Assembly (NCBI GenBank): GCA_022823465.1
Contig: JAJEHX010000023.1
Span: 1-64,000 of the forward strand
Source: Candidatus Latescibacterota bacterium
Lineage (GTDB): Bacteria > JAAXHH01
Length of the DNA: 64,000 nucleotides
Reading direction: 5' to 3'
Notes under the pieces: generated by a model
Database searches by the model: none
What the model was told of the DNA's origin: nothing
Seen by the model: the letters and a program-made list of their open reading frames with translations, nothing else
Shown: piece after piece, positions 1-8,004 of the stretch
Position numbering within the stretch: position 1 is the stretch's first letter
How the letters are laid out: each line of letters begins with the position of its first letter
Position numbers and translations under genes: made by a program

Positions 1-1652
1 GTCCGGAAACCCGACGCGTTCGGTTCCAGGGCCGAGCCTTTCAGGTAGGGTTTCCATACCTGCGCCCGTTGCCTGTGCCACAGAAACACGCCGGCCACGT
101 CTTCCACCAGGAGCCGTTCCGCTTCTCTGTACAGGGCAATGCGGCGATCCGGGTCCCCGACCTCGGCGTCGGCCGCGGTCATCAGGCCGTCGAAGGCGGT
201 ATTGTTCCAGTTGTGCCGGCCATTGGACCGCCAGAGCCCGAGGAGGTTGCTCGGATCCACGAAGTCGAACTCGTAGGGCACCAGCCCAAAGGTAAGCGTA
301 TGGTTGTTCAGGCCGTCCATGAAGACCTTGTTCTCTACGTTACGCACTTCGACCTTCATATTGAGGTTGCGACTCAGCATCGCCTGCAGGCCCTCGGCCG
401 CGTCGCGGTGCATGGCGATCTCGTTGCGCAGCCACATGTCCAGCTCGGGAAAACCGCGGCCATCCGGATAACCGGCCTCCGCCAGGAGTTGCCTGGCACG
501 CACCGGATCGTATCGCTGGCTTTCCTCGTAGGCGTTTCCGGAATAGGCCGGGAATCCGGGAGGCAGCATGGCGTAGCCGGGTATGGCGAAGCCCTTGAGC
601 GCGGAACGGCAGATCGCGGCCCGGTCGATGGCGAGACTCATGGCCAGGCGCACTCTCCGGTCGTTGAACGGAGCTTTCGTGGTATCAAAAAACAGGTAAT
701 GGGTCCAGAAATTGGGCCAGGTATGCACCTGGCCGCTCAAGTCGTCATCGGAAAGCAACCGGGCCAGCTCCGCCTGGTTCTCCACCTCGGTAAAGTCGAT
801 CTCGTCGGCCTCGTACGCCGGAATCCGCGGAGGCGGCGTGGTCAGGTTGAACATCTTGTAGATCAACCTTTCCAGGTAGGGCTTGTCGGCCCCCCGGTAC
901 ATGGGATTGGCCTCGTAGACCATCCGTTCGCCCTTGGTCCATTCCACCATGACGAAGGGACCGGAGGAAACGCTGGTCTCGGGACGGGTGGACCAGGTGT
1001 CTCCGTGTTTCCGCACGACGTGCTCGGGCGATACCCAGGAATAGGTCAGCAGCAGGGGCAGGTGGGGCGTGGGTTCCTCGGTCGCGACATGAAGCGTAAG
1101 GTCGTCGGACGCCCATACGCCGAGGGAGTCCACGGGCGCCTTCCGGGCGACGACGGCCTGCCAGTTCCGGATCGGCTGGTAGTACCAACCGAAGTCGTAG
1201 GCGTTCTCCGGGTCGGCGCCCCGGCGCAGGGAAAAGACGTAATCGCGGGCCGTCAGTGGCCGGCCGTCGCTCCATTGCAGCCCAGGCCGCAGGTGGAAGG
1301 TCCACACCAGCCCGTCAGCGGACATCTCCCACCGCTCCGCGGCGCCGCCCCGCAACACGAAGTCCCGGTTTGTGCGCGTCAGCGGTTCGGCGATGATGTA
1401 TTTGCCCGCGGCGCCTTTGTAGACCGTTCGGAACCACTCGTTATAGGGCCGGGATTCGGAGAATACGCGAAGGACCTGTTGTTCCGGGGGCAGGGCATCC
1501 ACGGGCAAAGGCACCCCGATGGAGTTGACGTAGCGCGACCCGTTGGCGGAGTGGAGGGTATCGATCAGGCCGTAGGCGGACCATGTTAAACCCGCGGCGA
1601 GGAAGAGGAAGATCCAAGGCCGAAGAACCGATGTGCCGGTTTGTTTTCGCAT
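1..1652 (-). CDS. ABC transporter substrate-binding protein, family 5 (peptide type), partial
   Basis: This is the ligand-capturing protein of a peptide/nickel-class ABC importer, acting outside the cytoplasmic membrane. I translated the minus strand by hand from ATG 1652; the frame stays open for 550 codons to the window edge, so the C-terminus is missing and the ORF track omits it. A hydrophobic stretch (WIFLFLAAGLTWSAYGLI) near residues 14-31 is a signal peptide or anchor, and I see no lipobox cysteine. The family-5 signature lies near residue 125 (LQWSDGRPLTARDYVFSLRR), and a later segment (DRRVRLAMSLAIDR) is also typical. It is the last gene of the oppB-DUF368-oppC-SBP operon. The ligand cannot be read from sequence. 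Confidence 0.9.
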   Translation of the reverse strand, partial: MRKQTGTSVLRPWIFLFLAAGLTWSAYGLIDTLHSANGSRYVNSIGVPLPVDALPPEQQVLRVFSESRPYNEWFRTVYKGAAGKYIIAEPLTRTNRDFVLRGGAAERWEMSADGLVWTFHLRPGLQWSDGRPLTARDYVFSLRRGADPENAYDFGWYYQPIRNWQAVVARKAPVDSLGVWASDDLTLHVATEEPTPHLPLLLTYSWVSPEHVVRKHGDTWSTRPETSVSSGPFVMVEWTKGERMVYEANPMYRGADKPYLERLIYKMFNLTTPPPRIPAYEADEIDFTEVENQAELARLLSDDDLSGQVHTWPNFWTHYLFFDTTKAPFNDRRVRLAMSLAIDRAAICRSALKGFAIPGYAMLPPGFPAYSGNAYEESQRYDPVRARQLLAEAGYPDGRGFPELDMWLRNEIAMHRDAAEGLQAMLSRNLNMKVEVRNVENKVFMDGLNNHTLTFGLVPYEFDFVDPSNLLGLWRSNGRHNWNNTAFDGLMTAADAEVGDPDRRIALYREAERLLVEDVAGVFLWHRQRAQVWKPYLKGSALEPNASGFR

Positions 1653-1678
1653 GTTGCACCTGCCATGCGGCGGAGCTC

Positions 1679-2542
1679 CTACTCGTTCATCCTCGGGTCG
1701 AGGGCATCGCGGAGTCCGTCGCCAATGAGGGAGAACCCGAGCATGACCAGGGCGATCATGAAAACCGGAAAGAGGGCGAGGTGCCAGTAGTAGATCACGT
1801 TGGGCAGGTGGCTGCTGACCATCTGTCCCCAGCTCGGCGTGGGCGGGTTGATGCCCAGTCCGAGGAAGCTCAGTCCCGCCTCGGCGAAGATGGCCTGGGG
1901 AATGCCCATGGCCAGGCCGACGATGATGGGGCTGAGGGCGTTGGGCAGCATGTGGCGCACGATGGTGTGCACGTTGGAGGCGCCCATGGACCGGGCGGCC
2001 CGGACGAAATCGGACGCGCGGAGCGACAGGAACTGCGCGCGGACCAGGCGGCATACGCCCACCCAGCCGGTCACGCCGATGGCGAACAGCACGTTGCTCA
2101 GTCCGCTTCCCAGCCAGGCCATGATCAGTATGGCGAAGAGCAGGCTGGGGAAAACCGACATGACGTCCACCAGGCGCATGACGATGTAGTCGGCCTTGCC
2201 CCCCTTGAAACCGGCGATGGCCCCGAGGGGCACCCCGATCAGCAGGGAGATCATCTGCGCGACGAATCCCACGATGAGCGAGATCCGGGCGCCGTACACG
2301 ATCCGGCTGAAGTAATCCCGGCCGATGCTGTCCGTGCCCATGGGGTGGGTCCAGGACGGAAACTGCCACGCCGCGTCGAAATTGGCCTCGGAATAATGGG
2401 ACGGCGAGACCCATGGCGCGAAGATGGCCATGAACGAGATGACGATGATGATGATCCCCGCGGCGACGGACAGCTTGTTTTTCATGTAGCGGCGAAGGGC
2501 GTCGCGCCACAGGCCGCCGGTGGTTGGGGTGATTTCCGTCAT
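1679..2542 (-). CDS. Peptide ABC transporter permease, OppC/DppC type
   Basis: This is the second inner-membrane permease of the peptide importer. It is 287 residues long, usual for OppC. I start it at ATG 2542 (MTEITPTTGG), not at the upstream in-frame extension shown in the ORF track, because the OppC-like N-terminus (LRRYMKNKLSVAAGIIII) begins there. Features are an N-terminal membrane helix, a periplasmic segment with HPMGTDSIGRDYFSR typical of DppC/OppC, and the EAA loop that contacts the ATPase (RAARSMGASNVHTIVRHMLP). It follows the DUF368 gene by 23 bases and precedes the binding-protein gene by 26. No ATPase gene lies in the visible operon; it may lie beyond the left edge. Confidence 0.93.
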   Translation of the reverse strand: MTEITPTTGGLWRDALRRYMKNKLSVAAGIIIIVISFMAIFAPWVSPSHYSEANFDAAWQFPSWTHPMGTDSIGRDYFSRIVYGARISLIVGFVAQMISLLIGVPLGAIAGFKGGKADYIVMRLVDVMSVFPSLLFAILIMAWLGSGLSNVLFAIGVTGWVGVCRLVRAQFLSLRASDFVRAARSMGASNVHTIVRHMLPNALSPIIVGLAMGIPQAIFAEAGLSFLGLGINPPTPSWGQMVSSHLPNVIYYWHLALFPVFMIALVMLGFSLIGDGLRDALDPRMNE

Positions 2543-2565
2543 GGTGCTGGTTTTCCGTTCGTTTG

Positions 2566-3519
2566 CTAGTCTTCCGTTTTTTCTGTGGAGCGCCTCGTCG
2601 CGAGATGCTCGATGACCAGTACGATCGCGCAGCCGGCGATGCCCAGGGTAATGGCCAGCAGGACTTCTTCCGACACGGCCGCGGGCAGGACGTTTTGCTC
2701 TATCAGGGGCTTCACCACACCTTGGCTGTTCGTGAACGTTTCCACCGTTTCCTTCCACGGCCAGATCTTCCGCAATGAGCCGGCCATGAGGCCGATGAGG
2801 GCCGCCACGGTCACGTCGTGGTAGCGACGTAACAGCCACCTGAGCACCCGCGCGAAGAAGATGAGCCCCAGGATGCCTCCGAATCCGAAGATCAGAATGG
2901 GCAGGAAATCGCGCTGGACCACGGCGTTGAGCATGTACTCGTACTTCCCCAGAATGACCAGGATGAAAGAACCCGAAATGCCGGGCAGGATCATCGCGCA
3001 GATGGCGATGGATCCGCTCAGGAACACGAACCACGCGGCGGAGGTCGTCTCGACAGGGACGGCGCCCACCAGTACGAAGGCCGCCGATGCCGCCAGCAGC
3101 AACGCGAGCACTTCCGTCGCGGTCCAGGCGGACACCTTGCCCCGAACGGTGATGATCGACGCGAACACCAGCCCGAAGAAAAAGGCCCACACCAGGACGG
3201 GATGGTGCGCAAGGGCCCATGCGAAAAACCGGGCCAGGCTGAAAATCGCCACCATGATGCCGGTGACGAGGGCGATCAGGAAGGGATAAGGGAAACCGGC
3301 AAGCGCTTCTTTGAACCGAAAGGTAACCAGTGCGCGAAGAAACCTTACGTTGACCGCGTGCACGGCGTCCAGCAGTTCTTCGTAAACGCCGAGGATGAAG
3401 GCCATCGTGCCCCCGGAAACGCCGGGTACGACGTCGGCGACCCCCATGCAGAATCCGCGGGCGGAGATGCCCAGGTAGTCCAGGAAAGTACGTCCCGAAC
3501 GTGAAGACTCGTTGGCCAT
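2566..3519 (-). CDS. popT: DUF368 membrane protein (PopT-type polyprenyl-phosphate transporter)
   Basis: DUF368 proteins are polytopic membrane proteins recently linked to recycling undecaprenyl phosphate across the cytoplasmic membrane (PopT). The 317-residue protein shows the repeated family motif: GVADVVPGVSGGTMAFILG near residue 25 and ILPGISGSFILVILGKYEYM near residue 200, each beside hydrophobic helices. About eight hydrophobic segments are visible. The ATG at 3519 overlaps the oppB stop by one base (TAATG), so translation is probably coupled. Its position between the two permease genes of a peptide importer is unusual: it splits an oppB-oppC pair that is normally adjacent. The symbol rests on family recognition only. 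Confidence 0.85.
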   Translation of the reverse strand: MANESSRSGRTFLDYLGISARGFCMGVADVVPGVSGGTMAFILGVYEELLDAVHAVNVRFLRALVTFRFKEALAGFPYPFLIALVTGIMVAIFSLARFFAWALAHHPVLVWAFFFGLVFASIITVRGKVSAWTATEVLALLLAASAAFVLVGAVPVETTSAAWFVFLSGSIAICAMILPGISGSFILVILGKYEYMLNAVVQRDFLPILIFGFGGILGLIFFARVLRWLLRRYHDVTVAALIGLMAGSLRKIWPWKETVETFTNSQGVVKPLIEQNVLPAAVSEEVLLAITLGIAGCAIVLVIEHLATRRSTEKTED

Positions 3520-4451
3520 TACTTGCTCCCGCGTACGTATCTGACCCTGGGATCCACGAGCGCGTAGAGAATGTCGGTAATAAGGTAGACGATACCGATC
3601 AGCACCGCTACGAGCAGCGTCAGCGCCATGATCATGGGATAGTCCCGTTCGAAGATGCTGGTGACGAAGAACTGTCCCAGTCCCGGGATGCGGAAAATGC
3701 CTTCGACGAAGAGCGACCCGGTCATCACGCCGGGCAGCATCGGCCCCATGATGGTCAGCAGGGGGATCAGGGAGTTTTTCAGCACGTGGATGAACAGGAC
3801 GCTCCGTTCCTTGAGCCCCTTTGCCCGGGCCGTGCGCACGTAATCCATGCGCAGGTTCTCGAGCACGCTCGAACGGGTGTACCGGGCGATGATGGCCATG
3901 GGACCCAGGGCGTAGACGATCACCGGCATGATCCAGGTCTCGGGTCCGCCCCATCCGCCCGTGGGCAGGACCCTCCATATGGTGGCGAAAAGGACGATGA
4001 ACAGGATGGAAATGGCGAAACTGGGCACAGTGATCCCCAGGGTGGCGAGTATCGTGGTCCCGTAATCCATCCAGGTATTCTGTTTTATGGCGGACAGGAT
4101 GCCCAGGAGGATGCCGAAGGAGAAGGCCACGGCGAGGCCCATGCCGCCCAGTTGCATGCTGATGGGCCAGGTCCGCGCAATGAGGTCCGTTACCGTCTCG
4201 CCCGGGCTCTGGAAGGGAATGCCGAAGTCGAATTGCAACGCGTTCCACATGTACCGTCCGTACTGCTCGTACAGGGGCCGGTCCAGACCGTACTTGCGCA
4301 GGATGTTGGCCTTGGCCTCGGCGGACAGAGGCATCTTCTCTTCGTCGAAGGGGCCGCCGGGCACCGCATGCATCAGGCTGAAGGTGATGATCGTGACCAG
4401 GAACAGCACGCCGACCAGGCCCAAGATGCGGTATATGATGTATCGGATCAT
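3519..4451 (-). CDS. Peptide ABC transporter permease, OppB/DppB type
   Basis: This is the first permease of the peptide importer, 310 residues, matching the usual OppB length. The N-terminus ([22 protein letters not shown]) is the family's first membrane helix; the region around residues 25-75 ([29 protein letters not shown]) is the typical OppB periplasmic stretch. The EAA loop [20 protein letters not shown] is near residue 210 and the C-terminus DPRVRY is characteristic. It is the promoter-proximal gene of the minus-strand operon and diverges from the sugar-acid operon at 4763. Its stop overlaps the DUF368 start. Confidence 0.94.
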   Translation of the reverse strand: MIRYIIYRILGLVGVLFLVTIITFSLMHAVPGGPFDEEKMPLSAEAKANILRKYGLDRPLYEQYGRYMWNALQFDFGIPFQSPGETVTDLIARTWPISMQLGGMGLAVAFSFGILLGILSAIKQNTWMDYGTTILATLGITVPSFAISILFIVLFATIWRVLPTGGWGGPETWIMPVIVYALGPMAIIARYTRSSVLENLRMDYVRTARAKGLKERSVLFIHVLKNSLIPLLTIMGPMLPGVMTGSLFVEGIFRIPGLGQFFVTSIFERDYPMIMALTLLVAVLIGIVYLITDILYALVDPRVRYVRGSK

Positions 4452-4538
4452 AGGGTCAGATTTTCTAATGTACCGCGGTGATATCGGGGGAATCCACCGG
4501 TTCGTGACACGAGCGGGAATACCGGCGGTTCAGCCTCA

Positions 4539-4568
4539 ATAGTGCAAGCAGGCGCGCCGGGGTGTCAA
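4539..4568 (-). promoter_or_regulatory. Candidate promoter of the peptide-transporter operon
   Basis: On the minus strand a perfect -35 hexamer TTGACA (4563-4568) is followed after 18 bases by a weak -10, CACTAT (4539-4544), about 90 bases upstream of oppB. The -35 is convincing and the -10 matches only three of six consensus positions. The rest of the 311-base divergent gap (4452-4762) holds this element and the plus-strand promoter/operator listed next; I see no other feature in it. Confidence 0.35.
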
Positions 4569-4683
4569 GATTTATTTGCCGGGGCCGGGCCGCACCGTAA
4601 CGCGAATTCAACTACGGAAAATCCGATGCCGGAGCGGGGTTTTCAGGGGGCCGTGTTTTGCCCCGATCCGGGGGTATCTCCCC

Positions 4684-4721
4684 TTGACACCCCCCACGTC
4701 GTTTCACAAATTAGCGACGTG
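4684..4721 (+). promoter_or_regulatory. Candidate promoter with palindromic operator before the sugar-acid operon
   Basis: A perfect -35 TTGACA lies at 4684-4689, with an AT-rich region (CAAATT/AAATTA) 17-18 bases downstream as the likely -10. An inverted repeat CACGTCG-N13-CGACGTG (4695-4721) covers the spacer and -10, where a repressor would block RNA polymerase. The gene start, GTG 4763, is preceded by AAAGGAGG at 4747-4754. The regulator is not encoded nearby. Confidence 0.45.
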
Positions 4722-4762
4722 ATTCCACGGTGCCGGATTGACGGACAAAGGAGGACGCGAGC

Positions 4763-5878
4763 GTGCGGATCGTCGAGGTTTCTGCGCTGGTTTTGCGGCT
4801 GCCGGAGATAACAGGGGCCTGCGACGGCACGCAGGATACCTGCCTGGTCAAAATCGAAACGGACGAAGGCATCACGGGCTGGGGCGAGGTCGATTCGTGT
4901 CCCACCGTGGTTAAGGCCGTCATCGACGCGCCCCTGTCCCACCAGATCTGCAACGGCCTGGCCAACGCGCTGGCCGGTGCCGATCCCCTGGATATCGACG
5001 CGTGCACGGACCGGATGATGGACGCGGCCAATTACTACGGCCGGATCGGAGTAGGGCGGCACGCCATGGCGGGTGTCAACCTGGCGCTCTGGGACATTGC
5101 CGGAAAGGCGAGCGGGCAGCCCGTCTACCAGCTCCTGGGCGGTGCGCACCGGCTCAGGTTCCGGGCCTATGCTTCCGTCCTGTTCGGCGACACGCCCGCG
5201 GCGACCCGGACCATCGGCCGGAAGTTCGCCGACCAGGGATTCACGGCGGTCAAGTTCGGCTGGGGACCCATGGGCAAGGACGAGAAGCAGGACGTCGCAC
5301 TGGTGCGGGAGGCCCGCCGGGGAACAGGTGACGACGTGGACGTGCTCATCGACGCGGGGCAGGTGTGGGACTGGGAGACCGCGCTGACGCGCTCCCGGCA
5401 GTTCGCCGAATACCGGCCCTTCTGGATCGAGGAACCGCTGCACCCCGATGACATCGAAGGGTACGCCGCGCTGACCGCGGAGAGTCCGGTCCCCATTGCT
5501 ACCGGTGAAGCCGAATCCCGTCTCGAGGACTTCGAGCGCCTGGTCACCGTGGGCGGGCTGGACTGGATTCAACCCGACCCGGGCCGCTGCGGGATTTCGA
5601 CCATGGCGGCGGCGGGGCGGACTGCCCATAGCCATGGCCGCAAGGTCGTCAATCACAGTTACAAGAGCGGCATCACCATGGCGGCGTCGCTCCATGCCCT
5701 GGCTTCCCTGCCCAACGCGTCCGTCTTCGAATTCTGCATGTCGGATTCGCCGCTTCGGCACGAACTGACCCACGAGCGGTTTACCATCGATGACGACGGT
5801 TTCGTGGCGGTCCCCGACGGACCCGGACTGGGCGTCACGGTAAATGAAGAAACCATAGCCAGGTACCGGGTTGCCTGA
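4763..5878 (+). CDS. Mandelate racemase/muconate lactonizing enzyme family protein (likely acid-sugar dehydratase)
   Basis: This is an enolase-superfamily enzyme, which would abstract the alpha proton of a carboxylate. The 371-residue protein has the N-terminal capping domain (about 1-120) and the C-terminal barrel. Metal-site regions are recognisable: IDAGQVWDWETA, FWIEEPLHPDD and IATGEAES. A base-type His is in VVNHSYKSGI with its Asp partner in WIQPDPGRCG. The usual KxK at the end of barrel strand two reads VKFGWG, so the second Lys is replaced. GTG 4763 has a strong Shine-Dalgarno 8 bases upstream. The downstream KDPG/KHG aldolase suggests a sugar-acid dehydratase that makes a 2-keto-3-deoxy acid. 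The substrate is inferred, not read. Confidence 0.88.
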   Translation: MRIVEVSALVLRLPEITGACDGTQDTCLVKIETDEGITGWGEVDSCPTVVKAVIDAPLSHQICNGLANALAGADPLDIDACTDRMMDAANYYGRIGVGRHAMAGVNLALWDIAGKASGQPVYQLLGGAHRLRFRAYASVLFGDTPAATRTIGRKFADQGFTAVKFGWGPMGKDEKQDVALVREARRGTGDDVDVLIDAGQVWDWETALTRSRQFAEYRPFWIEEPLHPDDIEGYAALTAESPVPIATGEAESRLEDFERLVTVGGLDWIQPDPGRCGISTMAAAGRTAHSHGRKVVNHSYKSGITMAASLHALASLPNASVFEFCMSDSPLRHELTHERFTIDDDGFVAVPDGPGLGVTVNEETIARYRVA

Positions 5879-5902
5879 TTTCCGATCACAAGGAGCACCG
5901 CA

Positions 5903-6304
5903 ATGGCCCCACCGAACCCAGTTATGCACGCCGCCCTCAACCGGATCAACGTCGATGAGATCAAGGAACAGATCGGTCCGCCTCCCGCCTCCTGCGCGGT
6001 CGTTGCCGCGGACCACGTAACGGCGGCTTTCATCTGGCAGGAATCCGGCACGATCAACGACAACCACTGCCACGACTACGACGAGTGGTGGCTGGTGCTG
6101 GAGGGAGAGATCGACTGGGTGATCGAGGGACGAGACGAAACCGTCCACGCGAAGGCGGGAGACTTCATCTACGTGCCTGCACTGACCTTCCATCACATCT
6201 TCCCCGTGGGCGGGAAGCCATCGATCCGCCTGGGCGTCGCCCTGACGGGGCACGGCCATCTGCACGAGCGTCCGGAGCGCAAGGTGAAGGTCACGTTGGA
6301 GTAG
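5903..6304 (+). CDS. Cupin-domain protein
   Basis: This is a small single-domain cupin of 133 residues. The metal-binding cupin motif 1 is visible as NDNHCHDYDEWWLVLEGEID (His-x-His with the following Glu), and motif 2 lies around FIYVPALTFHHIFP (conserved His). AAGGAG sits 8-10 bases before the ATG. It lies 24 bases after the dehydratase gene and just before the KDPG aldolase gene, so it is probably co-transcribed with the sugar-acid pathway. Small cupins of this kind act as sugar isomerases/epimerases, dioxygenases or ligand-binding proteins; the sequence does not decide which. Confidence 0.85.
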   Translation: MAPPNPVMHAALNRINVDEIKEQIGPPPASCAVVAADHVTAAFIWQESGTINDNHCHDYDEWWLVLEGEIDWVIEGRDETVHAKAGDFIYVPALTFHHIFPVGGKPSIRLGVALTGHGHLHERPERKVKVTLE

Positions 6305-6324
6305 CGCCACAACGGAGTGGATCC

Positions 6325-6984
6325 ATGTCTACGAGAGTTGAAAATCTCGCATCCATCAAGGCTGGGGGCGTGGTCGCGGTGCTCAGGGCGGACAGCCCCG
6401 ACAACCTGGTCCATGTCGCTCAGGCCATCGGCAGGGGCGGCATCGGGGCCGTCGAGATCACCATGACGACGCCCGGCGCCCTGGGCGTCATTGGCGAATG
6501 CGCGGACCGGCTCGAGGGCGAGCTTCTCCTCGGCGCGGGTACCGTGCTGGACCCCGAGACGGCCCGCGCCGCGATCCTTGCCGGCGCCGAATACATCGTG
6601 ACGCCGACGCTGAACCCGGACGTCATCACCCTCTGCCGACGATACGACAAGGTCGTGATCCCGGGGGCATTGACCCCGACGGAGATCCTGACGGCATGGG
6701 AATGCGGCGCGGATATCGTGAAGGTTTTTCCCGCAACGGCTGTGGGACCCCGCTATTTCAAGGACGTGAAGGGCCCGCTTCCCCAGATCGACCTCATCCC
6801 CACGGGTGGGGTGGACCTGGACAATGCGGGCGACTTCATCCGGGCGGGCGCCTGCGCCGTCGCCGTGGGCAGCAACCTGGTCGACAAGGCCGCCGTGGCC
6901 GCGGGCGAATGGCACGTGCTTACCGATACGGCGAGGCAATATGTGGAAACCGTGCGGACCGCGCGGCAGGACGGTGGGGGATGA
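6325..6984 (+). CDS. eda: 2-dehydro-3-deoxy-phosphogluconate/4-hydroxy-2-oxoglutarate aldolase
   Basis: This class I aldolase cleaves 2-keto-3-deoxy sugar phosphates to pyruvate and an aldehyde. The 219-residue barrel shows the family Glu (AVEITMTTPGA, residue 42 region), the GAGTVLDPETA loop and the Schiff-base lysine in DIVKVFPATAVGPRYFKDVKGP. GGVDLDNAGDFIRAG is the phosphate-site end. I start at ATG 6325 (GGAG upstream); the ORF track extends the frame into the cupin gene. The TGA overlaps the next ATG in ATGA. Together with the MR-family dehydratase it fits the end of an Entner-Doudoroff-like branch. Confidence 0.93.
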   Translation: MSTRVENLASIKAGGVVAVLRADSPDNLVHVAQAIGRGGIGAVEITMTTPGALGVIGECADRLEGELLLGAGTVLDPETARAAILAGAEYIVTPTLNPDVITLCRRYDKVVIPGALTPTEILTAWECGADIVKVFPATAVGPRYFKDVKGPLPQIDLIPTGGVDLDNAGDFIRAGACAVAVGSNLVDKAAVAAGEWHVLTDTARQYVETVRTARQDGGG

Positions 6985-7931
6985 TCCGCAAGGCCGTGGT
7001 GCCCGTCGCGGGCCTGGGCACGCGGATGCTTCCGCTCACTCGTTCCGTTCCCAAGGAAATGCTGCCCCTGGGCCGCAAACCGGCGATCCATCGCGTGGTG
7101 GATGAACTGGCGGCCGCGGGGATCGAACGCATCCTCTTCGTGACGTCCGGCCATAAAAAAGCGATCGAGGAGTACTTCGAACCCGGCGGGCGGACGGCTG
7201 GGCCGCGTGGAGGGCGCCAGTCGAGCGAACCGCACCGTGATCCGCGCGGTCCAGACGAGCCGAACTATACCGGCCCGCACCGGGAACGACGCGGTCGGGA
7301 TCCTTCGGATCAGACCGGACCGCCCGCGCTCGACTATTCGTTCGTCCGACAGGACGTCCCGGCCGGCAACGGAGACGCCGTGCGGTTGGGCGCGTCCTTC
7401 GCGGGATCGGACCCCTTCGTCGTAGCGTGGGGCGATGCCGTCATCCGGTCGTCGACGGAAGGCCGCGTGCTGCGGCGCATGATGGAGACCCACTTGAAGG
7501 AGGACGCCGCCTGCACTATCGCGGTGGAATACGTACCCGAAGAGAAGGTGTCTCGATACGGTATCGTACGACCCAGATACGAATCCGGATCGGCCTTCCC
7601 GGTCGATGATATCGTGGAGAAGCCGTCCCTGGAAAGTGCGCCCAGCCGCTACGCCGTGTCGGCCCGGTACATATGCGGTCCCGGCATCTTCCCGGTGCTG
7701 GAGGCGACGCCGCAGGGCCGGAACGGCGAACTGTGGCTTGCCGACGCCATCCGCAACCTGCTCCGGCAGGGCGGGACGGTATGGAGCGTTCCCCTCGGGG
7801 CCGGTAGCAGGCGCTACGACATCGGCACGCCCCTGACCTACTGGGAAGCCTTTGCGGATTACGCCCTGGAAGACGAGACGGACGGAACGGCCTTTCGGGA
7901 CCTCCTGCAAAGGCGGTTGAACAGTTCATGA
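6981..7931 (+). CDS. galU: UTP-glucose-1-phosphate uridylyltransferase-like nucleotidyltransferase
   Basis: This protein would make UDP-glucose from UTP and glucose-1-phosphate. The 316 residues begin with the nucleotidyltransferase signature VVPVAGLGTRMLPLTRSVPK, followed by the GalU-type EMLPLGRKPAIHRVVDELAAAG. Later family segments are DIVEKPSLESAPS, GRNGELWLADAI and RRYDIGTPLTYWEAF. It is odd between residues 69 and 112, where GalU normally has a helical insertion: the sequence is Arg/Gly/Pro/Asp-rich (EPGGRTAGPRGGRQSSEPHR, then DPSDQTGPPALDYSF). The usual GLGHAV reads GNGDAV. It may use a different sugar phosphate. It overlaps eda by four bases. Confidence 0.8.
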   Translation: MIRKAVVPVAGLGTRMLPLTRSVPKEMLPLGRKPAIHRVVDELAAAGIERILFVTSGHKKAIEEYFEPGGRTAGPRGGRQSSEPHRDPRGPDEPNYTGPHRERRGRDPSDQTGPPALDYSFVRQDVPAGNGDAVRLGASFAGSDPFVVAWGDAVIRSSTEGRVLRRMMETHLKEDAACTIAVEYVPEEKVSRYGIVRPRYESGSAFPVDDIVEKPSLESAPSRYAVSARYICGPGIFPVLEATPQGRNGELWLADAIRNLLRQGGTVWSVPLGAGSRRYDIGTPLTYWEAFADYALEDETDGTAFRDLLQRRLNSS

Positions 7932-8004
7932 TCGGCGCACGCATACCGCGTACAATTCGGTGCGCATACCGCCAGGAACAACTCGTGCCACTCGGCTCAC
8001 GCCA

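Noticed and set aside
69-1589. Plus-strand 506-residue ORF at the left edge
   Set aside because: It is antisense to the family-5 binding protein, which is open from 1652 to the edge and has family motifs.
4643-6310. Minus-strand 555-residue ORF across the dehydratase and cupin genes
   Set aside because: It is a shadow of two well-supported plus-strand genes with ribosome-binding sites.
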